This document shows, one piece after another, positions 57,779 to 64,000 of a stretch of DNA of 64,000 nt. The stretch is from UBA830 sp038146925 (lineage in GTDB: Bacteria; Pseudomonadota; Alphaproteobacteria; MPNO01; UBA830), in the NCBI GenBank assembly GCA_038146925.1, contig JAYQSP010000011.1:620001-684000 (forward strand), given 5' to 3'. Positions within the stretch are counted from its first letter, which is position 1. Every line of letters begins with the position of its first letter. The notes under the pieces are model-generated. The model was not told where the DNA came from. It worked only from the letters and a program-made list of their open reading frames with translations, and did not search any database. Position numbers and translations under genes: made by a program.

Positions 57779-58030
57779 TTGCTTTACCTTGTTTCCATCG
57801 TCGTTCCGCCATTGGGTATTCTGCTGTGCGGAAAGCCGTTTCAGGCGATCTTCAACCTCATTCTGCTTGTCCTGGCGCTTCTGATCCTGATCGGAACATT
57901 GGGGCTGGGCAGCGGCGTTTCTTTCGTTTTCTGGATTCTGGCCGTCATACACGCCTTTTTCGTCGTGAACGGTCGCAACCAGGCGCAGCGGGATCAAAAG
58001 ATCATCGATGCGCTGAAAGACAAGGATTAA
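57779..58030 (+). CDS. Small Pmp3/YqaE-like membrane protein
   Basis: An 83-residue protein with two membrane helices: LYLVSIVVPPLGILLCGKPFQAIFN begins the UPF0057/Pmp3 motif, and LVLALLILIGTLGLGSGVSFVFWILAV forms the second. A hydrophilic C-terminal tail of about 20 residues (NGRNQAQRDQKIIDALKDKD) is longer than in classic Pmp3. TTG 57779 has GCGAGG 5 bases upstream and fits the family start. Such proteins are linked to membrane potential and stress. It converges with the GlsB-type gene, 6 bases away. Confidence 0.7.
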   Translation: MLYLVSIVVPPLGILLCGKPFQAIFNLILLVLALLILIGTLGLGSGVSFVFWILAVIHAFFVVNGRNQAQRDQKIIDALKDKD

Positions 58031-58036
58031 AGCGGG

Positions 58037-58288
58037 TTAGCTCCGCTTCAGCATCCGCAGCGCGAAAAGAAGCACAAACGAGCCGATTGCGGCAATCACG
58101 ATCGACTTGACGTTGATGCCGGTGACGTCGCCGAAGCCGATTGCGGAAGAGATAAATCCGCCGATGAACGCGCCCGCGATGCCGACCAGAATCGTAACGA
58201 TCAGTCCGCCCGGATCGTCGCTCGGCATGACGAATTTGGCGATGAGACCGGCGATCAGGCCGAGAACGATCAATGCGAGAATGCCCAT
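58037..58288 (-). CDS. GlsB/YeaQ/YmgE-family small membrane protein
   Basis: An 83-residue protein with three hydrophobic stretches and the family pattern GLIAGLIAKFVMPSDDPGGLIVTILVGIAGAFIGGF, read across residues 10-47, ending with a short basic tail MLKRS. The YmgE group is induced by stress in E. coli but has no defined function. The stop codons of this and the Pmp3-type gene are only 6 bases apart. Start ATG 58288; AAGGGTAGC stands 3-11 bases upstream. Confidence 0.8.
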   Translation of the reverse strand: MGILALIVLGLIAGLIAKFVMPSDDPGGLIVTILVGIAGAFIGGFISSAIGFGDVTGINVKSIVIAAIGSFVLLFALRMLKRS

Positions 58289-58430
58289 GAAGCTACCCTT
58301 CGTTACTTTCTGAAATTACCGCTTAAATCCAACCCGAATCGGCCCACATAAAAGGGAGCTAATTCGTTCACCGGCCCTTCTTGCCGGATTCTGTGGACAA
58401 GACTCGGCCCGTTTGTCATAGGTCATCATC

Positions 58431-59189
58431 ATGCAGAACGATTTCATTACCGACGACATGCTCGACCAGTGGAAGCGATCGGGCTTCCTGGTCGTCCGCG
58501 GCGTATACGATTCCGGGCAGATGGCGGATATCACCCAATGGGTGAAGGACATTCAGAACTGGCCGGAAACGGCCGGCCGCCACATGATGTATTTCGAGGA
58601 AAGCAAGTCGTCGGGCGAGCGTTTGCTGAACCGGGTCGAGAATTTCGTGCCGTATCACGACCAGATGGCGGCCCTGTTCGACAGCGATCTGCGCAACGCC
58701 TGTACGCGGCTGTTCGAAAGCGAAGCCGTTCTGTTCAAGGAAAAGATCAATTTCAAACTGCCCGGCGGCGGCGGGTTCGAGGCGCATCAGGACGCGCAGG
58801 CCGGTTGGGAAACCTATGCGCCCTATTACATCACCGCCACGGTCATCGTCGACCCCGCGACGGCGGAAAACGGCTGTCTGGAACTCGCCCACTGGGATCA
58901 CAGGAAGGATCTGGTCGGCGAGATGTGGGAGCCGCTGACGGACGAACAGCTGTCCGGCGTCGAGTTCGTCGAGTATCCGTGCGAACCGGGCGACGTGCTG
59001 TTTTTCGATTCCTACCTGCCGCACAGATCGGCGCCCAACATGACGGCCGACCCAAGGCGCGTCCTGTACGTGACCTATAACGAGGCAAAATACGGCGATC
59101 ACCGCGAACAGTATTACGCCGACAAGCGCGCCTCCTACCCGCCGGATATCGAGCGCGAGGACGGCAAAGAATACGCCTACCGGGTCTGA
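58431..59189 (+). CDS. Phytanoyl-CoA dioxygenase-family (PhyH) oxygenase
   Basis: A 252-residue Fe(II)/2-oxoglutarate-dependent oxygenase. Iron ligands are His119 and Asp121 (EAHQDAQ) and His198 (LPHRSAPN); the 2-oxoglutarate Arg is in RRVLYVTYN about 11 residues after. These are the HxD...H and R of the PhyH family. PhyH-type enzymes hydroxylate many substrates, including small metabolites. It lies 49 bases before hpnB, so modification of a hopanoid is a tempting but unproven idea. Confidence 0.85.
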   Translation: MQNDFITDDMLDQWKRSGFLVVRGVYDSGQMADITQWVKDIQNWPETAGRHMMYFEESKSSGERLLNRVENFVPYHDQMAALFDSDLRNACTRLFESEAVLFKEKINFKLPGGGGFEAHQDAQAGWETYAPYYITATVIVDPATAENGCLELAHWDHRKDLVGEMWEPLTDEQLSGVEFVEYPCEPGDVLFFDSYLPHRSAPNMTADPRRVLYVTYNEAKYGDHREQYYADKRASYPPDIEREDGKEYAYRV

Positions 59190-59238
59190 GCTTGCCGCGC
59201 CCGACCGAAGCCGCGGCCGACCGGATCGCCGCCCGTCC

Positions 59239-60414
59239 ATGATCGGGGAATTGTCGAACGCCGCCGCCGGCCTGCCGGGGCTGTTTGCGATGTCGTTCGC
59301 GTTGCTGGCGACCTGGGGAGCGTTGCTGGCGTTTCGGGGCGATTTCTGGCGCGCCGACCAGCGGCTGGAAGAAGGCAGTCTCGAACCGGAGGCGACGCCC
59401 GGGGTCTCGGTGGTCGTGCCGGCACGCAACGAAGCGGATGTCATCGGCAGGGCGCTGGCATCGCTGCGGGCCCAGGACTACGAAGGAGAGGTGCATATCT
59501 GCGTCGTCGACGACGACAGCGACGACGGCACCGCGGAGGCCGTGCGCCGTTCCGGCGTGGAAGACCTTGTGCCGGGCCGGAAGCGGCCGGACGGGTGGAC
59601 GGGCAAGATGTGGGCGGTTGCCCAGGGGGTCGACCACGCGCGGACCAGCTGGCCGGACGACCGGTATGTGTGGCTGACCGATGCTGATATCGAACACCAT
59701 CCGGGGGAGCTGGCCACCCTGATCGCCCAGTCGGAAAGCCGGAATCTCGATCTCAACTCGGTCATGGTGAAACTCCGCATGGAAAGCTTCTGGGATCGTC
59801 TGCTGATCCCGGCCTTCGTGTTTTTCTTCCAGAAACTGTACCCGTTTCCGTGGGTGAACGATCCGGGACGCCCGACCGCCGCGGCGGCGGGCGGATCGAT
59901 GCTGGTGCGTGCCGAGGCGCTTCGCCGGATCGGCGGCATCGAGAAGATCGCGGGCGAGCTGATCGACGATTGCGCGCTGGCGGCTGCAATAAAGCGCGGC
60001 GGCGGCGCCATCCGCCTGGCGCTGGGGACGGAAACCCGCAGCCTCCGCGCCTATGACGGGCTGGCGGATATCTGGTCGATGATCGCCCGTACGGCCTTTC
60101 ATCAGCTGAAATATTCCGCGCTGTATCTGGCCGGCACCGTGCTGGCCATGGCGGTGTTGTATCTGGCGCCGCCGGTTCTGACGGTCGTCGCCGCGCTACA
60201 GGGCGAATGGCCCGCCGCCGCCGCGTCGTTCGCCGCCTGGTTCGCGATGAGCTGGGCATATGCCCCGACGCTCTACCGCTATGGTCTGAGCCCGTGGTAT
60301 GGCTTCCTGCTGCCGGTATCGGCCTTTCTCTATGTGCTGATGACGGCGGATTCGGCCCGCCGGCACTGGGCCGGCCGGGGCGGCGAATGGAAGGGCCGGA
60401 CGCACGCACGATGA
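59239..60414 (+). CDS. hpnB: Hopanoid-associated glycosyltransferase HpnB
   Basis: A 391-residue family 2 glycosyltransferase of the HpnB group. An N-terminal membrane anchor (MSFALLATWGALLAF) is followed by VSVVVPARNEADVIGRAL, VDDDSDDGT, VWLTDADIEHH and SLRAYDGLADIWSMIART, then C-terminal helices around 300-380. HpnB is always linked with hopanoid genes; its acceptor is unsettled. ATG 59239; the stop overlaps the hpnC start (ATGA). No hpnD or hpnE is in the window. Confidence 0.9.
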   Translation: MIGELSNAAAGLPGLFAMSFALLATWGALLAFRGDFWRADQRLEEGSLEPEATPGVSVVVPARNEADVIGRALASLRAQDYEGEVHICVVDDDSDDGTAEAVRRSGVEDLVPGRKRPDGWTGKMWAVAQGVDHARTSWPDDRYVWLTDADIEHHPGELATLIAQSESRNLDLNSVMVKLRMESFWDRLLIPAFVFFFQKLYPFPWVNDPGRPTAAAAGGSMLVRAEALRRIGGIEKIAGELIDDCALAAAIKRGGGAIRLALGTETRSLRAYDGLADIWSMIARTAFHQLKYSALYLAGTVLAMAVLYLAPPVLTVVAALQGEWPAAAASFAAWFAMSWAYAPTLYRYGLSPWYGFLLPVSAFLYVLMTADSARRHWAGRGGEWKGRTHAR

Positions 60415-61268
60415 ACCGGAAATTCGACAGCGGGCTTGAAACGCCCACGGGCAAGGGCGCGGGGGACGAGAATTTTCCCGTCGGATCGTTCCTGCTGCCC
60501 AAACGCCTGCGGCCTCATGTGGCGACGTTCTACGATCTGGCCCGGGCGACCGACGACATCGCCGATAACGGAGATTTATCGCCGGAGGACAAGCTCGACC
60601 GCCTCGACCGGTTCGAAAAGGCGCTGAACCGCGAGATAACCGAAGACCCCGCCCTTGGGAAATCCTATGCCGTCGTCGCCAGCTGCGCGCAAACCGGCGT
60701 GCCCGTCCGGCACAGCATCGATCTTATCCATGCCTTCAAGCAGGATGCGGTGAAGCTCCGCTACGACGACTGGGACGACCTGATGGGTTACTGCAACCAG
60801 TCGGCATCGCCGGTGGGCCGGTTTCTGCTCGATCTGCACGGCGAGAACCGGGCCGGATACCCATCGTCGGATGCGCTGTGCAACGTTCTGCAGGTGCTGA
60901 ACCATCTGCAGGACCTGAAGGACGATTACCGGGCGCTGGACCGGGTGTATCTGCCGGGCGACTGGATGGCGGAACAGGGCGTGACGGTGGAAGACCTCGA
61001 CGCCGACGCCGCGTCGCCGGGCCTGCGGACGGTGATCGACCTCTGCCTCGACAAATGCGAGGAACTGATGAAGAACGCGCATCGGCTTTCCACACTGCTC
61101 GGGAACCGGCGGCTTCGTATGGAGGCGGCCGTCATCCTGCGCCTCGCCGACCGGCTGATCGTGCTGTTACGGAGGGGCGATCCCATCGCAGAGCGGGTGG
61201 CGCTGTCGAAGACGGATTTCCTGGTGTGCGGCGTGCGGGGCGGCGTCGCGGGGCTACTGAAACTCTAG
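60411..61268 (+). CDS. hpnC: Squalene-synthase-like HpnC (hydroxysqualene synthase)
   Basis: A 285-residue trans-isoprenyl-pyrophosphate synthase-fold enzyme. HpnC converts presqualene diphosphate to hydroxysqualene in the three-enzyme HpnCDE route to squalene. The first aspartate-rich motif is ATDDIADNGD (46-55), and the second is LQDLKDDYRALDR. ENFPVGSFLLPKRLRPHV is typical of HpnC. ATG 60411 overlaps the hpnB stop; the longer upstream frame is a shadow of hpnB. Confidence 0.92.
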   Translation: MNRKFDSGLETPTGKGAGDENFPVGSFLLPKRLRPHVATFYDLARATDDIADNGDLSPEDKLDRLDRFEKALNREITEDPALGKSYAVVASCAQTGVPVRHSIDLIHAFKQDAVKLRYDDWDDLMGYCNQSASPVGRFLLDLHGENRAGYPSSDALCNVLQVLNHLQDLKDDYRALDRVYLPGDWMAEQGVTVEDLDADAASPGLRTVIDLCLDKCEELMKNAHRLSTLLGNRRLRMEAAVILRLADRLIVLLRRGDPIAERVALSKTDFLVCGVRGGVAGLLKL

Positions 61269-61311
61269 TTTTTCCGCCAACGCGGAATCGCACCGGCCCT
61301 GAACAGGTTTT

Positions 61312-61968
61312 TTAATCCAGCATCTTTTCGTAATCGGCGCCCATCACCTGGCTGATGGGTTTGCCGGCGAGGACGTCTCTGGTCATCAGCGCTTCGCGTT
61401 TCGCGATGGTTTCCGCCGTCGTGACGATCTCCTCCGCTTTATCCCGTTGCAGAAAACAGATGCCCGATCCGTCGGCGAGCACGTAATCGCCGGGCGAGAC
61501 CGTGTGATCGCCCACCGTTACAGGTTCGTTGAAGGCTTCTTCCACGATGCGGCTGCGCGCGGTGGTGGGCGTCGCACGTTCCGCGAACACCGGAAAGCCG
61601 AGATCGCGGCTTTCGTCGATGTCCCGGACCGGCCCGTCGCAGATGATGCCTTCGATGCCCCGCGTCTTCGCCCCGTTCGACAGGATCCCGCCCCAGCCGG
61701 CTGCGTCGATACCGGTCCGCTGTTCGATCACCAGTACGTCGCCCGGCCCGGCGGCTTCTACGGCGGCGGTACACAGATGGCGCGTCGGCCCGCCGAGCGC
61801 CTGTCCGGTGCCCAGTTTGACGGTCAGGACCTTTCCGGCGATGCGCCTGTCGGTCGCGAGCCGGCGGAGATGGATGACCCGGCCGGGCAGATCCAGCCGG
61901 TCCAGCGCGTCGGAAACGGCGGGGGTGTCGAGTTCGGCCAGGCGGCCGACGATGTCGTCGGATGTCAT
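61312..61968 (-). CDS. RraA-like aldolase (CHA/HMG aldolase family)
   Basis: A 218-residue RraA-like protein, resembling 4-carboxy-4-hydroxy-2-oxoadipate aldolases (LigK/GalC). Motifs are DTPAVSDALDRLDLPG, GGILSNGAKTRGIEGIICDGPVRDIDE with the pyruvate-site Gly/Arg/Asp, and SPGDYVLADGSG. The Arg/Asp pair in GPVRDIDE is expected to hold the divalent metal and substrate. True RraA (RNase E inhibitor) lacks the catalytic loop, so an aldolase is favoured. It lies 12 bases from the PrpF-like gene, and the two form an operon. Confidence 0.8.
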   Translation of the reverse strand: MTSDDIVGRLAELDTPAVSDALDRLDLPGRVIHLRRLATDRRIAGKVLTVKLGTGQALGGPTRHLCTAAVEAAGPGDVLVIEQRTGIDAAGWGGILSNGAKTRGIEGIICDGPVRDIDESRDLGFPVFAERATPTTARSRIVEEAFNEPVTVGDHTVSPGDYVLADGSGICFLQRDKAEEIVTTAETIAKREALMTRDVLAGKPISQVMGADYEKMLD

Positions 61969-61980
61969 CGGGTTCGCTTT

Positions 61981-63105
61981 CTATTCGGCGGCGTCGGCCA
62001 GCAGGCCGGTCCTGCCGTCCCAGATATCGGCGGGGATCAGTACGGATCCCTCCATCAGGCGCCGGGTGGTGCGCAGCAGGGCGGCGCGCTGTATCTGCGG
62101 GATGCCGTTCACCGGATCGCCGGTTTCGAGCTCGACGGAAAATTCGCCGGACGGATGCTCCACCGATATCAGCTTCGGGTTGCCGTCCGGGACCTCGGCG
62201 ATATCGCTGGCGGTCGACCCCGGCAGCACGCAGGCCGTTCCCACGGTTACCGCCGCCAGCACGCCGATCGAGGCGTGGCACACATGGGGGATGAAACAGC
62301 GCGTGTTGATGGTCCCGCCCTTCGCGGACGGCGAGACCAGACACATCTTGGGCACGACTTTCTCGGTCACGTCGCCGAGATTCATGGCCTCGCCGATCTG
62401 CAGGCGGATCGATTCCAGCCGCTTCTTCACGTCTTCCGCCGCGTTAAGCTCGTCCCGCGTCTCGTACCCCGTGACGCCCACGTCTTCCGCTTTCAGCAGC
62501 ACGACCGGCATCCCGTTGTCGATGCAGGTGATGTCGACCCCGTCCACGGTGTCGACCACGTTCCCGGTCGGCAGCAGCGATCCGCAGGCGGACCCCGCGG
62601 TGTCGAGAAAATCGATCATCACCGGGGCGGAGGTGCCGGGCGATCCGTCGATGCGCGCGTCGCCGTCATAGGTGACGATGCCGCCCGGCGTCTGGATATG
62701 CACGTCGCACAGGTTGCCGGAATTGACCATGTGGATGCGCACCGTCGTGCGGCCGTCTTCGGCGTCGATCAGCCCGTGTTCGAGGGCGAACGGCGCGACG
62801 CCGGCCAGCATGTTGCCGCAATTCGGCGTCACGTCGACCATTGGCTGGTCGATTTTCACCTGGCAGAACAGGTAGTCGAGATCGGCCTTGCCGTCGGCCG
62901 ACTTGCTGACGATCGCGACCTTGCTGGTCAGCGGATCGGCGCCGCCCAGCCCGTCGATCTGGCGTGCGTCGGGCGATCCCATGATGGCAAGCAGCACGCG
63001 GTCGCGAAGATTCGGGTCCGACGGCAGGTCCGAGGCCAGAAAGTAAGGGCCCTTGGAGGTGCCGCCGCGCTGGATCACGCAGGGGATTTTGGTCTGGATG
63101 GCCAT
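61981..63105 (-). CDS. PrpF-family isomerase (4-oxalomesaconate tautomerase/GalD-like)
   Basis: A 374-residue PrpF/diaminopimelate-epimerase-fold isomerase. Visible are QRGGTSKGPYF at the N-terminus, PNCGNML with a Cys of the racemase type, GGTINTRCFIPHVCHASIGVL and the terminal SVEHPSGEF. PrpF members isomerise methylaconitate; the GalD/LigU members tautomerise or isomerise 4-oxalomesaconate in gallate and protocatechuate degradation. The adjacent RraA-like aldolase makes the GalD/LigU assignment more likely than the propionate pathway (no prpC/acnD here). Confidence 0.82.
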   Translation of the reverse strand: MAIQTKIPCVIQRGGTSKGPYFLASDLPSDPNLRDRVLLAIMGSPDARQIDGLGGADPLTSKVAIVSKSADGKADLDYLFCQVKIDQPMVDVTPNCGNMLAGVAPFALEHGLIDAEDGRTTVRIHMVNSGNLCDVHIQTPGGIVTYDGDARIDGSPGTSAPVMIDFLDTAGSACGSLLPTGNVVDTVDGVDITCIDNGMPVVLLKAEDVGVTGYETRDELNAAEDVKKRLESIRLQIGEAMNLGDVTEKVVPKMCLVSPSAKGGTINTRCFIPHVCHASIGVLAAVTVGTACVLPGSTASDIAEVPDGNPKLISVEHPSGEFSVELETGDPVNGIPQIQRAALLRTTRRLMEGSVLIPADIWDGRTGLLADAAE

Positions 63106-63170
63106 GATATTGCGGTCGTTGTTCCTGTCCGCGGATCATAGCCCAGTGGCCGGTACGCTTCTACACAGGC

Positions 63171-63863
63171 CTAGCCGGCCGCGGATGCCTTCATCGCGGG
63201 CGAGGCGGCGGCAAAGCTGTCGACCAGCATGTCGGCGAACAGATCCTGTCCGCGCGCATCCAGATGAAAGTCGTCGTGGCGCAGTTCCGCGCCGAGCGCG
63301 TCCGTGTCCGGACCGGCGAAAATGTTCCTGTCCTGATCGACGATGCCCTGCTGGGCCTGCCGCACGGCGGAACTTGTCCGCCCGAGGTGATAGGATGCCC
63401 GGCAAACGAAAACCGGGGCATCGATACCCCGGTCTCTCAGGAAACCGATCAGGCCTTCCAGCGCCGGCCGGTAAGCCGCTTCGCCGGTCATCATCAGCGT
63501 ATCGCGCTCGCCCTGATGCCAGACGACATGGGTAAATTCGATCTCCGCCGCTTTTGCCGCGTCGAGAGCTGCCGGGACCCGGGTATGATGTTTGCCGCCG
63601 GGCGCCCAGTCGGCCATCGCCGTGCCGCCATGAGACAGGTTGACCAGAATGACTTCGTCCACCCCCTGCCGGGCGATCAGTTTCGGCGCGAAACGCGTCC
63701 ACACGCTGCCGCCGCCGCCGCTGGCGCCGGGCAGCGGATCGACCGCCGGCAGGAAAGATCCCTGGTGAAACACCCGGCAGTGCGGGCCGCCATTGGCGCG
63801 AACGGGGCCGTGATTGGCTGCGTTGGACTGGCCCAGGATCAGGATGCGGGCTTGGTTCTTCAT
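63171..63863 (-). CDS. SGNH/sialate O-acetylesterase-like hydrolase
   Basis: A 230-residue hydrolase of the SASA (sialate O-acetylesterase, DUF303-like) SGNH group. Block I is ILILGQSNAANHG with the nucleophile Ser, block III-like VVWHQGERDT, and the catalytic Asp/His in LRHDDFHLDARGQ. Substrate is an acetyl ester, identity unknown. ATG 63863 is chosen, with the first 12 codons of the longer frame unlike the family. No secretion signal is seen, so it is probably cytoplasmic. Confidence 0.75.
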   Translation of the reverse strand: MKNQARILILGQSNAANHGPVRANGGPHCRVFHQGSFLPAVDPLPGASGGGGSVWTRFAPKLIARQGVDEVILVNLSHGGTAMADWAPGGKHHTRVPAALDAAKAAEIEFTHVVWHQGERDTLMMTGEAAYRPALEGLIGFLRDRGIDAPVFVCRASYHLGRTSSAVRQAQQGIVDQDRNIFAGPDTDALGAELRHDDFHLDARGQDLFADMLVDSFAAASPAMKASAAG

Positions 63864-63932
63864 CGCGGTCACGCTTCTCCGAATTAAACCGGCGCACACA
63901 GGGCGCAGTCGGAGAATGGTGAACCGTCAGCG

Positions 63933-63947
63933 TTAAAACGCGTTTAA
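63933..63947. promoter_or_regulatory. CtrA-type box TTAA-N7-TTAA
   Basis: TTAA (63933-63936), seven bases and TTAA (63944-63947) match the full CtrA consensus. It is 70 bases upstream of the SGNH gene and just downstream of the truncated minus-strand gene at the window edge. Confidence 0.38.
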
Positions 63948-63962
63948 CGCCCGGAACTAGGC

Positions 63963-64000
63963 TTATTCCGCGGCGCTGGCCACGTTTTTCGCGCCGAGCA
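63963..64000 (-). CDS. 3' end of a gene cut by the window edge
   Basis: Minus-strand codons read LGAKNVASAAE and end in TAA at 63963-63965. The Ala-rich tail looks like a genuine C-terminus, but the fragment is too short to identify. The frame runs off the right edge. Confidence 0.4.
   Translation of the reverse strand, partial: LGAKNVASAAE

Overview
This GC-rich, gene-dense 64 kb window reads as a chromosomal segment of an alphaproteobacterium, most likely near the Rhodospirillales. The evidence is hopanoid genes (hpnH, hpnB, hpnC), a class I ribonucleotide reductase pair, many acyl-CoA, amidase and dioxygenase catabolic genes, alphaproteobacterial regulatory motifs (a GTTC-N7-GTTC LexA-type box and TTAA-N7-TTAA CtrA-type boxes) and dispersed CCCGCGAAGGCGGG palindromes. 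I found no rRNA, tRNA, CRISPR array, phage or insertion sequence. Taxonomy is inferred, not demonstrated.

Layout. 0-5.5 kb: an isocitrate-lyase-superfamily enzyme, a MAPEG/HAD gene scar, mntR, then nrdA-nrdB behind a control region with two inverted DnaA-box pairs and NrdR-like boxes. 5.6-7.8 kb: a ligA-ligB-like ring-cleavage dioxygenase with a dienelactone-hydrolase-family gene, opposite a Lin0512-family gene. 8-20 kb: VOC protein, ChaC-type cyclotransferase, Lrp regulator with a divergent thiol-dioxygenase-like cupin, quinone oxidoreductase, acyl-CoA synthetase, CAP protein, speD-speE, acyl-CoA dehydrogenase, FAD-linked hydroxyacid dehydrogenase, and cysQ-tsaC. 20-33 kb: HMCES/YedK-like protein, LigI-like amidohydrolase, zinc alcohol dehydrogenase with hyuA-hyuB, pyrC, mmsA, a PQQ-type sugar dehydrogenase and small monooxygenase-like proteins.

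33-40 kb is an accessory block. A cupin dioxygenase, DapA-like aldolase/lyase and GIY-YIG gene lie beside a MarR gene, and both promoter regions carry the same operator-like sequence. A UbiD-family decarboxylase then diverges from four small genes that look like a split nitrile hydratase/thiocyanate hydrolase with two different beta-like subunits. 40-47.6 kb: three tandem EamA transporters, a TauE/SafE permease, an intergenic element with a LexA-type box, an amidase, TrmO, a DUF3047 protein and a ParE-like toxin lacking an intact antitoxin. 47.7-54.7 kb looks like one LacI-controlled regulon: an M24-family protein lacking one metal-binding Asp, E1 alpha/E1 beta/E2 of a 2-oxoacid dehydrogenase, the LacI regulator and a hydroxyisobutyrate-dehydrogenase-like enzyme. 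An identical 16-bp palindrome stands before the M24 gene and between lacI and the dehydrogenase.

54.8-64 kb: two overlapping TauE/SafE genes, hpnH, two small stress-type membrane proteins, a PhyH dioxygenase, hpnB-hpnC, an RraA-like aldolase with a PrpF/GalD-like isomerase, and an SGNH-type esterase. LigAB-like, LigI-like, RraA/LigK-like and PrpF/GalD-like genes at four separate places suggest a dispersed protocatechuate/gallate 4,5-cleavage capability. Many gene pairs overlap as ATGA or GTGA, indicating translational coupling. Functions are assigned from family motifs read by eye; substrates are mostly inferred.
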